This document shows, piece after piece, positions 1 to 8,739 of a stretch of DNA of 64,000 nucleotides. The first letter of the stretch is position 1. Every line of letters starts with the position of its first letter. The position numbers and the translations under genes are program-made. Source of the DNA: Microbacterium sp. 2FI (GTDB lineage Bacteria; Actinomycetota; Actinomycetes; Actinomycetales; Microbacteriaceae); the NCBI RefSeq assembly GCF_005502885.1, contig NZ_SCMR01000008.1, positions 62,001-126,000 of the forward strand, given 5' to 3'. Under the pieces are notes generated by a model. It was not told the DNA's origin. It made no database searches and saw nothing but the letters and a program-made list of their open reading frames with translations.

Positions 1-1
1 C

Positions 2-139
2 CCCGACCGGGTGCACGTTGAGTATGCGGGCCTGGCCCGCGGTGAGGATCCGGCCCTGGCGCGCGCGGTCGCCGACATCACAGAGCGCCACATCCGCGCC
101 ATCAGCCCCCCGGGCGCGGCCACGGACCAGACTTCATGA
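2..139 (+). CDS. C-terminal end of an unidentified protein (cut by window edge)
   Basis: An open frame enters from the left edge and ends at TGA 137-139, leaving 45 residues. They are mostly helical and charged, with the stretch ALARAVADITERHIRAIS near the end. The stop overlaps the ATG of the next gene (ATGA, 136-139), which is typical of translational coupling and supports it as a real gene of the copper group. I do not recognise the family from this fragment. Confidence 0.6.
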   Translation, partial: PDRVHVEYAGLARGEDPALARAVADITERHIRAISPPGAATDQTS

Positions 140-1074
140 ACGACTGGATTCCGGACGCACCACCAACCCTGCTCGGGCTCCTCGCGCCTGCGGCGGTGCC
201 CTTCCCGCTGCTTCCACTTGTCGCAGCATTCTTGGCCGCCGTGTACCTGGCCGGTGCAGCGCGATTGTGGATGTCGGGAAGACGGTGGTCGGTGTGGCGC
301 ACAATCAGCTTCTTGCTGGGATGCCTCGTCCTCGCCGCTGTCACCGGCCTCGGCGTCGAGGCATACGGGTATGCGCTGCTCTCTGTGTTCATGTTCCAGC
401 AACTCACGCTCATGATGGCGATCCCGCCTCTGCTGGTGCTCGGCTCCCCAGGCACCCTGCTACTGCGCGCGACCCCTCACCGGGGCTTCGGCCGGCTCGT
501 GCTGCGGTCCGCGCACGCCGGACTGCGTAGCCGCATCGCCAGGTGGGTGCTGAGCCCGTGGGTCGCGCTGCCGCTGTACCTGTTCGCGTTCTACGGGCTC
601 TACCTCGCCGGCTTCGCCGATCGCATCCTGGCCGTACCCGCCGGGCATCTCGGGCTCGAGATCTGGTTCCTCGTCGCGGGGATCCTGTTCACCATTCCCG
701 TGCTGTCGTCGGATCCGCTGCCCGTCCGCCTCAGTCACGGCGGCCGCGCTCTCGACGTGTTCGCCGAAGCCGCCCTGCACGCCTTCTTCGGTGTGTTCCT
801 GATGATGGCGGCCACTCTGCTCGTCGACTACTTCGTCGCGCCGACACAGGCGCTCGGAATCGACCCGCTCGAGGACCAGCAACTGGCCGGTGGGCTCGCA
901 TGGTCCTACGGGGAAGCACCGACATTGCTGATGCTGCTGTTCGTCATGCACCGCTGGTTCCGGGACGACACAGCCCGAGACACCGCCGCCGACCGCTACG
1001 CCGACACCCACGGAACCCCCGAACTCGACGCATACAACGCCTACCTCGAGACTTTGCGCCGGAAGGACAACTGA
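136..1074 (+). CDS. ctaG: CtaG-like (caa3_CtaG family) cytochrome c oxidase assembly membrane protein
   Basis: 312 residues with about seven hydrophobic segments. The signature around residues 90-115 contains MMAIPPLLVLGSPGTLLLRA, and the C-terminal region has DQQLAGGLAWSYGEAP, both typical of the caa3_CtaG family. These integral membrane proteins are linked to copper delivery to heme-copper oxidases and are common in actinobacterial copper clusters. The histidines usually found in the H-x3-Q-H stretch before the PP motif appear replaced here (SVFMFQQL), so copper binding may differ. The start is ATG 136, coupled to the preceding stop by ATGA. Lnt follows after 3 bases, and copper-chaperone genes lie downstream on the other strand. 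Confidence 0.82.
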   Translation: MNDWIPDAPPTLLGLLAPAAVPFPLLPLVAAFLAAVYLAGAARLWMSGRRWSVWRTISFLLGCLVLAAVTGLGVEAYGYALLSVFMFQQLTLMMAIPPLLVLGSPGTLLLRATPHRGFGRLVLRSAHAGLRSRIARWVLSPWVALPLYLFAFYGLYLAGFADRILAVPAGHLGLEIWFLVAGILFTIPVLSSDPLPVRLSHGGRALDVFAEAALHAFFGVFLMMAATLLVDYFVAPTQALGIDPLEDQQLAGGLAWSYGEAPTLLMLLFVMHRWFRDDTARDTAADRYADTHGTPELDAYNAYLETLRRKDN

Positions 1075-1077
1075 CGG

Positions 1078-2934
1078 ATGCACCCCCTCCCGTCCACTTC
1101 GCCCGCGCCGCCCACCGACGTGCTGCCCAGCAACGCGTCGCGCGTGACCCAGAACCCCGGGATGGGCCTCCCGCTGTGGGCGGCGTTGCCGGCGTCTGCG
1201 ACTGCGGGGTATGCGCTGGATCTCGCGTCTCCGGAGGTCGGGTTCTGGCCACTGGCAATGGTGAGCGTCACGGTGGCACTAGTCACCCTGATCGGTCGAA
1301 GCATGGGTGGTGCGCTGCTGGTCGGCACCGTCTTCGGCGCCGTGTTCTACTTCGCCCACCTCGTGTGGGTGGGGCGGTTTCTCGGGCCCGTGCCATGGGT
1401 CGCTCTTGCAGGGGTGCAGGCAGTGCTCTTCGGCGCCGGAGCGGTTCTGATCTCTCTGGCATACAGGTGGACGGCGCACCACCAGGCGCCTCGGGGCGCG
1501 CAGCTGATCGCGGTGCCGATCCTGGTGGCCGGACTCTGGTCTACCCGCGAGGTCGTAATGGGTTCGTGGCCCTACACCGGGTTCCCGTGGGCGCGGATCG
1601 GCTTGACGCAGGTCGAGGGGCCATTCCGCGAGGTCGCGTCATGGACGGGCGTGACGGGGCTGACGTTCCTCATCGTCGCGATGTGCGCCGCACTCCTGCA
1701 ATGGGCCCGCTCGGGAGGTCCCTCACTTCCGCGCGGCATCCTGCCCGCGGCAATCCTCGCGATCATCCTGCTTGTCACGCCGCAGTTTCCGACCTCCGCT
1801 GCCGGCACGCTCCGGGTCGGATGGGTTCAGGGCAACGGGCCCGCGGCATACTTCGACGAGCGTGAGCAGGGAGACGTGTTCGTCGCCCAAACCACCGCCA
1901 CGCGACCACTGCTGGGTGAGCCGATGGATCTGCTCGTGTGGCCGGAAGGGAGCGTCGATTCCGACCCCCTCAGCGACGACAGCACCGCGTCCGCCCTCGA
2001 CCGACTGGTGCAGGCAGCAGACGCGCCGCTTCTGATGAACGCCGCCACAGCTCGTGGCGATGACGTCTTCAACACCTCCCTGCTTTGGACTGCCGATCCG
2101 GCTGACCGCCAGCGGCACGACAAGGTCAATCCAGTTCCGTTCGGTGAGTACGTGCCGGACCGGTGGTTCTACGAGCTCATTGCACCGGACCTCATCGGGC
2201 TCATCCAGCGCGAGTACAGGCCCGGCACGAATCCGCCGCTGGTGACGGTCGGCCAGGTCAGAGTGGGACTGGCGATCTGCTTTGACGTGATCTACGACGC
2301 GGTGATTTGGGATGGCGCCCGCCAGGGGGCCCAGCTCTACGTGTTCCAGACCAACAATGCCGACTTCCGCGGCACCGACGAGAATCTGCAGCAACTCGCG
2401 ATCGCCCGAATGCGCGCCATTGAGACTGGCCGCGCCGTGGTCAACGTCTCCACCGTGGGGACCAGTCAGGTGATCTCGCCCGATGGTACGACCATCGCCA
2501 GCGTCGGCGTGGACATCGCGGATGCTGCCATCAGCAGCGTCCCATTACGCACCGGGCTCACCCCTGCAACGTTTCTCGGGCCGTTGCTCGCCGGTCTCGT
2601 GCCGATTTCAGCCCTTGTCGCTCTCGCAGCGCTCGGACTCCTTCGCCGACGGACTGGCGGCATCCGTGGACAAGCTCATCGGCGGAGGTCCGAAATGAAC
2701 GCGACATCGCGGAGTCCCGGAGCGGCGAGCGAGGGTGAGGCTGGAACCCTTGCACGGCACGTCCGGGCAGGAGAGGCTACAACGGGATGTCGAATATGCC
2801 GTGGGTATCATCTGGATCCTGATCTCGACTTCCCGGGCCTCAGCGGAGCAGTGTGTCGCCGACGAACCCGCCGGGATCGCAGCCAGGTGGGATGGCGAAG
2901 ACTGCGGAGCCGATCGGGACAGTCCACTCGTTGA
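1078..2934 (+). CDS. lnt: Apolipoprotein N-acyltransferase (Lnt/CutE-like)
   Basis: 618 residues: several N-terminal membrane segments, then a carbon-nitrogen hydrolase domain from about residue 255 to 500, then a last membrane segment near 505-525. The catalytic triad is visible as E290 (WPEGS), K349 (DKVNPVPFGEYVP) and C401 (AICFDVIYD), the equivalents of E267/K335/C387 in E. coli Lnt. The enzyme adds the third acyl chain to lipoproteins; E. coli lnt was first named cutE for copper tolerance. A lipoprotein copper chaperone (4,060-4,590) lies nearby and could be a substrate (inference). Odd: after about residue 530 the frame runs on for some 90 basic, low-quality residues that overlap the convergent DyP gene by 95 bases, so the natural C-terminus may have been lost or shifted. 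Confidence 0.9.
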   Translation: MHPLPSTSPAPPTDVLPSNASRVTQNPGMGLPLWAALPASATAGYALDLASPEVGFWPLAMVSVTVALVTLIGRSMGGALLVGTVFGAVFYFAHLVWVGRFLGPVPWVALAGVQAVLFGAGAVLISLAYRWTAHHQAPRGAQLIAVPILVAGLWSTREVVMGSWPYTGFPWARIGLTQVEGPFREVASWTGVTGLTFLIVAMCAALLQWARSGGPSLPRGILPAAILAIILLVTPQFPTSAAGTLRVGWVQGNGPAAYFDEREQGDVFVAQTTATRPLLGEPMDLLVWPEGSVDSDPLSDDSTASALDRLVQAADAPLLMNAATARGDDVFNTSLLWTADPADRQRHDKVNPVPFGEYVPDRWFYELIAPDLIGLIQREYRPGTNPPLVTVGQVRVGLAICFDVIYDAVIWDGARQGAQLYVFQTNNADFRGTDENLQQLAIARMRAIETGRAVVNVSTVGTSQVISPDGTTIASVGVDIADAAISSVPLRTGLTPATFLGPLLAGLVPISALVALAALGLLRRRTGGIRGQAHRRRSEMNATSRSPGAASEGEAGTLARHVRAGEATTGCRICRGYHLDPDLDFPGLSGAVCRRRTRRDRSQVGWRRLRSRSGQSTR

Positions 2935-4060
2935 GCAGGTCGAGGTCGGCCAGGCGCGTCTGGATCGGGGTGAACTGGGCGGCGACGTCGGCTTGGTAGG
3001 ACACGAAGATCAGTCCGGAGTCTGAGATGTGCTCCCCCGACGGCATGCTGTCGTAGTTGTAGGCGCGGCGGAAGATCCTCTCAGCGGTGTTCTCTGATCG
3101 GGCGCGACGCACGTGCGAGAACTCGGGTATGACGGGGAACCCGATGGCGGTGGTCGCGGTGAAGTCGGGTTCGTCGTGCTCATCTGCGCCCGTTAGCGGT
3201 GCCCCACTTCCGAGGGTGCGTCCGACGGATTGTTCTCGTCCACTTCGATCCAGCCTGTCCCATTCGTCGAGATCCATGCGGGTTCGCCGGATGACGGCGC
3301 TGGTGCCGCCGGCGAGCCAGCCGGTGGTCGCCCAGACGACCGTGTCGAAGTCGTTGCTGCCGGGCTTCGGGTTTGTGGTGCCGTCGACTTGGCCGAACAG
3401 GTTCCGCATTGTCGTTCCGGGTGCGACGGACCCGTAGGCGCGGCGGAACCCGTGCTGGGTCCACCGCACGGTCGCGAAGCTGCGGGTGTCCTTGAGGAGC
3501 ATCCGCGTGGTGTGCGCGACAGTGAGAGGGTCATCCGCGGCGATCTGGATGAGCAGATCCCCATCGCTGAATTCCGGTCGGAGACGGTCGATGGAGAACG
3601 CTGGCAACGGACCCAACCACGCTGGCGCGGCTCCGTTCGCGCGCGCAACGAACCTCGGACCGAAGCCGAATGTGACGGTCAAGCGGGCTGGAGAGAGCGC
3701 CAGTTCTGGTTCGGAGTCGGCCAGGGCAGGGTTGCCCTGGGTGAGGCGGGCAGCGTCGTCGGTGAGGACTCTCATCATCCGCCGCAGTGCATCCCGGTCG
3801 CTGGCGTCGCGGAGGTCGAGTGCAACGAATGTGGCGTGCGCTTGCGCGTCGGTGTCGATTCCGGCCTGGTGGACGCCGTAGAACGGGACCGCTTCCGCGC
3901 CGTTGAGCTGGATGGATGCAGAGGCGGCGGTGGCTTGTTGGTTGAGAGCGAAGTCGACACCGATTGCGGCGGCGGCGCCGACGCCGGCGACCGCTCCTCC
4001 AAGGAGGAACTGTCGCCGGGACGGTCCGGATCGACGTGCGCCCTGATCGGGCGCGGTCAT
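2840..4060 (-). CDS. Tat-exported DyP-type heme peroxidase (EfeB/DtpA-like)
   Basis: 406 residues. The N-terminus carries a twin-arginine signal (SRRQFLLGG, R15-R16) and a hydrophobic Ala-rich segment, so the protein should be exported folded. The DyP signature G-x-x-D-G is GQVDG at 223-227 (catalytic D226). The likely proximal heme ligand is H316 (EFSHVRRAR), and the distal arginine lies in FRRAYNY (331-332). DyP peroxidases use H2O2; in Streptomyces lividans the Tat-exported DtpA works with Sco/ECuC-type copper chaperones. Here the ATG (4,060) shares one base with the TAA of the PCu(A)C gene (TAATG), which fits such a partnership. EfeB-like deferrochelatase activity is an alternative, but no efeU or efeO is beside it. 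Confidence 0.93.
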   Translation of the reverse strand: MTAPDQGARRSGPSRRQFLLGGAVAGVGAAAAIGVDFALNQQATAASASIQLNGAEAVPFYGVHQAGIDTDAQAHATFVALDLRDASDRDALRRMMRVLTDDAARLTQGNPALADSEPELALSPARLTVTFGFGPRFVARANGAAPAWLGPLPAFSIDRLRPEFSDGDLLIQIAADDPLTVAHTTRMLLKDTRSFATVRWTQHGFRRAYGSVAPGTTMRNLFGQVDGTTNPKPGSNDFDTVVWATTGWLAGGTSAVIRRTRMDLDEWDRLDRSGREQSVGRTLGSGAPLTGADEHDEPDFTATTAIGFPVIPEFSHVRRARSENTAERIFRRAYNYDSMPSGEHISDSGLIFVSYQADVAAQFTPIQTRLADLDLLNEWTVPIGSAVFAIPPGCDPGGFVGDTLLR

Positions 4061-4590
4061 TACTCGTCCATGTCCATGTCGCCGTCGTCGTAGTTCTCGT
4101 CCGCGCCGGCGTAGTCCTTCACCGGGGCGGTGAATTCGTACGTGGAGTCATCCGAGAACGTCAGCGTGAACGTGACCTCCCCGCCAGCCTGGATCGGGTC
4201 GGCGAGATCCATCAGCATGATGTGGTTGCCGCCGGGCTCGAGGTCGAAGGTGCCACCGGCGGGGATGACGAACCCGCCGTCCTTCTGACGCATCACCATT
4301 TCGCCGGAATCGTCTTCCACGGTCTCGTGCAACTCGATCATCGGCGAGGCTTCCGACGTGGCTGCAACGACGGTGATGTCCATAGCCGAGTCGTTGGTCA
4401 GTTCCCCGAACGCAGCGGACATGCCCGACTCAGCGGACTTCACCCATGCATCGGGGATCGTCACCGCGTCGCCGGCCGTGGGCGCCGTGCTCTCAGCCCC
4501 CGCGGTGGATGATGCGCAGCCGGTCAAGGCGAGCGCGGCGGCCGTGAGGAGGACGCTGAATCGGGTCGTGGCGTTGGTGCGAGTGATCAT
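4060..4590 (-). CDS. PCu(A)C copper chaperone lipoprotein
   Basis: 176 residues. The N-terminus is a lipoprotein signal with lipobox LTGC (C25), so the protein should be anchored on the outside of the membrane. The Cu(I)-binding pattern of the PCu(A)C family is present as H88, M98/M100, H123 and M125 (GGNHIMLMDL). The spacing H to M differs slightly from the canonical H-x10-M-x21-H-x-M. The C-terminus is acidic and methionine-rich (YDDGDMDMDE), possibly an extra metal site. These proteins bind copper outside the cell and deliver it to oxidases. It sits between the CopC-like gene (83 bases upstream) and the DyP gene (TAATG overlap). Confidence 0.9.
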   Translation of the reverse strand: MITRTNATTRFSVLLTAAALALTGCASSTAGAESTAPTAGDAVTIPDAWVKSAESGMSAAFGELTNDSAMDITVVAATSEASPMIELHETVEDDSGEMVMRQKDGGFVIPAGGTFDLEPGGNHIMLMDLADPIQAGGEVTFTLTFSDDSTYEFTAPVKDYAGADENYDDGDMDMDE

Positions 4591-4673
4591 GGAAGGTACC
4601 TTTCAGATGTGGTTCCGGGCAGTCACGGCTCAACGTCCGTGGTGTCGGTGTCGCCGGGCCGCGACGCGACGGA

Positions 4674-5228
4674 CTACGGGCGGCGAAGGAAGAAAATGAG
4701 CAGGAAGACGGCGACCGCGATGCCCGCGCCCGCCAGGCCGATCATGAGAACCCGGAGTGCCCCCTGGTTCTCTTGCGTGCTCTGAGACTGCAAATCCATG
4801 GCGTTCGTCGGGTCCGCCTCGCCAGCACCAGGCGCTGGGGTGCGGGTCAAGGGTTCGCCGTCGCCGATCGTGAACGGGACAACGCCGCTGATCGGGTGCC
4901 CGTCCGAGGACACCACCCGCCAGCGGAGCTCATATCCCGCGTCCGGCATCCCCGAAGCCAGCTCCGCCGTCACGGTCGCCGCGTCGAGCATCACCTCCGC
5001 GGCCACCCAGTCGCGACCCGTCTGGTCGACCACGATCACTGCGGCACCCAAAGGGAGCACCTCCTCCGAGAACACCAACGACACCGCCTCCGGTGCCGTC
5101 GTCATAACCTCGCCGACAGCCGGACTGCTGCTGCTCAAATCGTCATGAGCGGTCGCGGGAACCGCGGACGCCAAGACCACCGCGGACGCGACAACAACCC
5201 CAGCAGCAAAGACGCGGGTACGAAACAT
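4674..5228 (-). CDS. copC: CopC-domain copper-binding protein with C-terminal membrane anchor
   Basis: 184 residues from ATG 5,228. A Sec signal peptide ends near AVPATA; the mature chain begins with H28 in AHDDLSSSSPAVGE, the typical CopC start where the N-terminal histidine binds Cu(II). The conserved WRVVSSDGHPISG and PFTIGDGE stretches confirm the CopC fold. A threonine/proline linker leads to one membrane helix ending in FFLRRP. An upstream in-frame ATG (5,255) would add nine residues before the signal peptide and has no ribosome site, so I prefer 5,228. It leads the copC - PCu(A)C - DyP run. The role is probably copper capture outside the cell. Confidence 0.9.
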   Translation of the reverse strand: MFRTRVFAAGVVVASAVVLASAVPATAHDDLSSSSPAVGEVMTTAPEAVSLVFSEEVLPLGAAVIVVDQTGRDWVAAEVMLDAATVTAELASGMPDAGYELRWRVVSSDGHPISGVVPFTIGDGEPLTRTPAPGAGEADPTNAMDLQSQSTQENQGALRVLMIGLAGAGIAVAVFLLIFFLRRP

Positions 5229-5356
5229 TGAAGACCACCCATCGGTGGGCAACATCGATCACGGCGCTGCCCACCCGCTATTGGCTTCCCACCCCACGGC
5301 GGGGGTGCCGAACGGAACCCGTCGATCACGCCAAGAATGCGGCGACGGCACAGAGT

Positions 5357-5974
5357 TCAGAGCACGAAAGCCAACGGTGGCCCGCGGCGGTGACGCAACG
5401 CCACCTGCGGCGCACGAGCAACATGCCACCCAGGGGACGTGTCAGTCAGGACACGGGTGAACGGGGAGAGGAACGGGACAGGTATCGCACGCACGAACTG
5501 TTGACGCGCCCACGCCATCCACTCGGCTGTCAACGCACGCACCCGCAGCGCCGCCCGCTCGCCCCGATACAGCGCGGCCACCGTGACCACCGCAGCGATA
5601 CCATGCATGAACCACATGGTCGTATCGGCATTCACCATCGTGGCAGCGGCATCCGAGACCGGGTCCCACATCACCAGAGCGTGAGAGTGCGTTCCCGGCA
5701 TCGAGGCTGGGGCACCTGTCGGGACCGCGCCCAGCACGAACAGCGTGTGGAAGAGCCATTGGCTCGCTACGACCGCAATGGTGAGCCTCAACGCCGAAAG
5801 CTTACGGCCAGCCAAGACGGTACAGACCATCACGGACAAAATCCAGGGAACTGCGACGCCCAACCAGCCCGGGATCGCCCCGCCGGCGGAGACATGAGAC
5901 ATCAATGCCGCAAAAGTTGCCACAGACGCCGCCACGGTACCGCGCGCAACGCGGGGTGCCCTGGACTGACGCAT
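5357..5974 (-). CDS. Multi-pass membrane protein of the copper group, function unknown
   Basis: 205 residues with about four or five membrane helices. A loop near residues 90-100 reads MPGTHSHALVMWDP, and a later helix contains MWFMHGIAA. The histidine and methionine content of these parts would suit metal binding. The C-terminus is long and basic. It has the same orientation as copC, which starts 128 bases downstream, so it probably belongs to the same regulatory unit. I do not recognise a named family. Association with copper handling is inferred from context only. Confidence 0.65.
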   Translation of the reverse strand: MRQSRAPRVARGTVAASVATFAALMSHVSAGGAIPGWLGVAVPWILSVMVCTVLAGRKLSALRLTIAVVASQWLFHTLFVLGAVPTGAPASMPGTHSHALVMWDPVSDAAATMVNADTTMWFMHGIAAVVTVAALYRGERAALRVRALTAEWMAWARQQFVRAIPVPFLSPFTRVLTDTSPGWHVARAPQVALRHRRGPPLAFVL

Positions 5975-6253
5975 GAATCCAGTCTGACACGTTCATCCTC
6001 CTCAAGCGGCAACGTCGACCCGTCCACGGTTCCGACCCGCGCCGAGCGTGGGCGATCAGTCACTTTGTGCTCGCACAGCAGCCACCGTGCGGGTCCCGTT
6101 GGCAGTCGTCAGGAATCGATTCCCGGGTTCGATGCGCGTCCTGTTGAGCGTCAGTCGGTTGGCGATCGCTGCTCAGAAGCCTTGACTCGCCAGCGATCTC
6201 TGTCTTGGTCCGCGCCGGCGGGTCCGACGGGCGCTGCCAGTGGCACGGGACGG

Positions 6254-8287
6254 TCAATGAGCGGGTTTGTCCTCGTGGTCGATTCCGTGGTGCTCCTTGC
6301 CTCTCTCGAAGTTGAGCAGACGGAGAGCGTTCCCGACCACGATCAGCGTGGAGCCTTCGTGGATGAGCACAACGGCCCCGATGTTCAATCCGACAAAGGT
6401 CGCGACGATGAGGAACGCGACCACTGCGAGGCTCGCGATGAGGTTCTGCCGGATGATGCGGCTGGTGGCGCGGCTGAGCCGCACCGCGAAGGGCACCCGC
6501 CCGAGGTCATCGCTCATCAGAGCGATATCGCAGGTCTCCAAGGCAACCGTCGACCCGGCCGCGCCCATGGCGATGCCGACGTCGGCACGTGCCATCGCCG
6601 GGGCGTCGTTGACGCCATCGCCGACCATCGCGATGGGGCGGTGCGTCTCGGCGAGGCGAGTGATCTGGGTGACCTTGTCTTCGGGCAGCAGGTCGCCGAT
6701 CGCGGTGTCGACGCCGACCTCTCGGCCGACGGCGTCGGCGACGCGCTGATTGTCCCCGGAGATCATGACGAGCTGACCGATGTTCGCGTCGCGGAGGGCG
6801 CTCAACACCTGCGCGGATTCCGCACGGGAGGCATCCATCACGCCCACGATGCCGAGGAACCGGTCGCCGCGACGCACGATCACCAGGGTCTGGCCCGAGT
6901 CCCGCACTCGCGTGTACGCGTCAGCAAGAGAAGGAGGCAGGGTGAGTTGCTGCTCGTCGAACATGCGAAGGTTGCCGACTTCGACGGAGTTACCGTCGAT
7001 CGTTGCGCGGATGCCACGGCCGGTCACAGACGCGAGGTCCGTTGCCTCGACCGGATCACTCTCCGTCACGCGTGGTGTCAGATCGCGAACGATTGCGGCG
7101 GCGAGGGGGTGGTCGCTGAGAGCCTCGACGGCGATGAGTGTGACAATCAGCTCAGCCTCGGATGTGCCTTCGGCCGGGATCACCGTCGTGACTTGTGGCA
7201 TGCCCCAGGTCAGCGTGCCTGTCTTGTCGAAGGCAATCGCCTTGACCTTCCCCAGCGTCTCGAGCGGTGCGCCGCCCTTGACGAGGACGCCGGCTCTGGC
7301 TGCACGTGCCACTCCCGCCAGTACGGCCGCCGGTGTCGCGATCGCGAGAGCGCAGGGGCTCGCCGCCACCAGGACGGTCATCGCGAGGTAGAACGCGTCG
7401 GCGAAGGTTTGCGCGAAGGCGAGCATCGCCACCAGCAGCGTCACGGCGACGCCGAGGATCACGGCGGGGACATACCAGCGCTGGAAGCGGTCGATGAACT
7501 GCTGAGTGGGCGACGCAGCCTGGTCTGCGGTGCGGACGAGCTCGACCACTTTGCTCAGGGTCGAGTCCGCTGCGGTCGCGGTGACCACGATCTCCAAGAC
7601 CCCCGAGCCGTTCACGGTGCCCGCGAAGACTCTGTTTGCGGCCGGGAGCGTGTCGGCGGTGCGCAGCGCACGCTCCCGGTCCGGGACGGGTTCCTTCTCG
7701 ACGGGGATCGACTCGCCCGTCACGGCGGACTGGTCGACGGCGGATTCGCCGGTCGCGACGAAGCCGTCTGATGGGATGCGGGAGTTCGGGCGTACGACCA
7801 CCACATCGCCCACGACGATCTCTTCCACCGGAACCTCTATAGGCTCCTCGCCGTCGCGGCGAACGAGGGCGCTGCGCGGTGCGAGCTCAGCGAGTGACTC
7901 GATGGACTTGCTGGCCCGGCTGAGCGCATACTCCTCAAGCGCGTGACCGAGGCTGAACAAGAACAGCAGCACCGCGCCTTCCGCCCATCGGCCGATCAGG
8001 GCTGCACCCGCCGCGGCGACCAGCATGAGGAAGTCGACCTCGAACTTCCCACGCAGTGTCGACGAGATCGCCGTGCGGACCGTGAAGAAGCCGCCGAAGA
8101 AGTAGGTGGCAAGGAAGAACACCAGAGGCCATCCGACCATCGGCAACCCGAGCGCGAACTCCGCGATCATTCCAGCGGCGTAGGTCACGCCGGCGGCGAT
8201 GGCGAACCAGAGCTCCCAACGGGCAGACCCGTGCGCGTGATCCTGCGTAGTCGTGGTGGGAGCAGTGACGGTCGAAGAAGCGGTCAT
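6254..8287 (-). CDS. P1B-4-type metal-exporting ATPase (Co/Fe/Zn/Cd class)
   Basis: 677 residues from ATG 8,287 (an ATG at 8,305 would add six residues that lie in the operator). There is no N-terminal heavy-metal domain. The metal-site motif is S310-P311-C312 (SPCALAIATP), the phosphorylation site is D354 (DKTGT), the hinge motif is GDGVNDAP, and the last helices contain HEGSTL. SPC together with HEG-x-T is the mark of the P1B-4 subgroup (CtpD/CoaT-like), which exports Co, Fe, Zn or Cd. The gene is divergent from an ArsR regulator, and the shared region holds a 9-bp inverted repeat. The metal cannot be told from sequence alone. Confidence 0.92.
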   Translation of the reverse strand: MTASSTVTAPTTTTQDHAHGSARWELWFAIAAGVTYAAGMIAEFALGLPMVGWPLVFFLATYFFGGFFTVRTAISSTLRGKFEVDFLMLVAAAGAALIGRWAEGAVLLFLFSLGHALEEYALSRASKSIESLAELAPRSALVRRDGEEPIEVPVEEIVVGDVVVVRPNSRIPSDGFVATGESAVDQSAVTGESIPVEKEPVPDRERALRTADTLPAANRVFAGTVNGSGVLEIVVTATAADSTLSKVVELVRTADQAASPTQQFIDRFQRWYVPAVILGVAVTLLVAMLAFAQTFADAFYLAMTVLVAASPCALAIATPAAVLAGVARAARAGVLVKGGAPLETLGKVKAIAFDKTGTLTWGMPQVTTVIPAEGTSEAELIVTLIAVEALSDHPLAAAIVRDLTPRVTESDPVEATDLASVTGRGIRATIDGNSVEVGNLRMFDEQQLTLPPSLADAYTRVRDSGQTLVIVRRGDRFLGIVGVMDASRAESAQVLSALRDANIGQLVMISGDNQRVADAVGREVGVDTAIGDLLPEDKVTQITRLAETHRPIAMVGDGVNDAPAMARADVGIAMGAAGSTVALETCDIALMSDDLGRVPFAVRLSRATSRIIRQNLIASLAVVAFLIVATFVGLNIGAVVLIHEGSTLIVVGNALRLLNFERGKEHHGIDHEDKPAH

Positions 8288-8295
8288 ATCTCGAT

Positions 8296-8321
8296 AATAC
8301 ATCACAACATCATGATATATT
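8296..8321. promoter_or_regulatory. ArsR-type operator between P1B-4 ATPase and its regulator
   Basis: An AT-rich inverted repeat in an otherwise GC-rich window: AATACATCA (8,296-8,304), spacer of 8, TGATATATT (8,313-8,321), with 8 of 9 arm positions pairing. It lies just upstream of the ATPase ATG (8,287) and 36 bases before the ArsR ATG (8,357), so one repressor bound here could block both promoters. Confidence 0.7.
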
Positions 8322-8356
8322 GAAGATGTGAATGAGAATCGTGATCAGCGGAGACA

Positions 8357-8698
8357 ATGGTGAGCATGATCGGTCAGACGCCACCTCAGAGCCTCGGCCC
8401 ACTCTCCATAGCGGATGCCGAACGGCTTGCAGAGATCATGCAGGCGCTGGCGTCGCCGGTTCGCCTGCGCATCCTGAGCGTTCTTCGCTCTCGACCGAAC
8501 ACGGTGACCGAGCTCAGCGAGCAACTGCATCTCGGTCAGACCACCGTGTCGAACCATCTGCGTCTGCTTCGGCATCTCAGCCTGGTGACCGGCAGTCGCG
8601 ACGGCCGACACGTCCACTACACGTTGTTCGACGACCACGTCACCGATCTGCTGGACGAGGCGATTGGCCACCTTGAGCACGTCCCGCGCGGCGGGTGA
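8357..8698 (+). CDS. ArsR/SmtB-family metal sensor with alpha5 metal site
   Basis: 113 residues. A winged helix occupies about 22-90, with the recognition helix in GQTTVSNHLRLLRHL. The C-terminal helix carries the pattern D-x-H-x10-H-x-x-H: D92, H94, H105, H108. This is the alpha5 site of SmtB/NmtR-type sensors for Zn, Co or Ni. The start ATG 8,357 follows a GGAG ribosome site. It is divergent from the P1B-4 ATPase and is the obvious regulator of it through the inverted repeat at 8,296-8,321. No cysteine alpha3 site is present, so Cd/Pb sensing of the CadC type is unlikely. Confidence 0.9.
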   Translation: MVSMIGQTPPQSLGPLSIADAERLAEIMQALASPVRLRILSVLRSRPNTVTELSEQLHLGQTTVSNHLRLLRHLSLVTGSRDGRHVHYTLFDDHVTDLLDEAIGHLEHVPRGG

Positions 8699-8739
8699 AT
8701 CGAGGTTGCGCCAGCGGGCGCATAAGTCAGCGTGAGCTG

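Noticed and set aside
5229..5260. Short dyad before copC (CCACC...GGTGG) as a copper operator
   Set aside because: Five-bp arms are too short to distinguish from chance in GC-rich DNA, and no copper regulator gene is in the window.
6060..6257. Minus-strand frame ending HGGCCASTK directly after the P1B-4 ATPase
   Set aside because: The start would be TTG with no ribosome site, and the sequence lacks a recognisable fold. The C/H-containing end is suggestive of metal binding, so it is only weakly rejected.
5228..7771. Very long open frame (847 codons) on the plus strand
   Set aside because: It runs antisense to copC-region genes and the P1B-4 ATPase, whose motifs are clear. High-GC codon bias on one strand opens such mirror frames.
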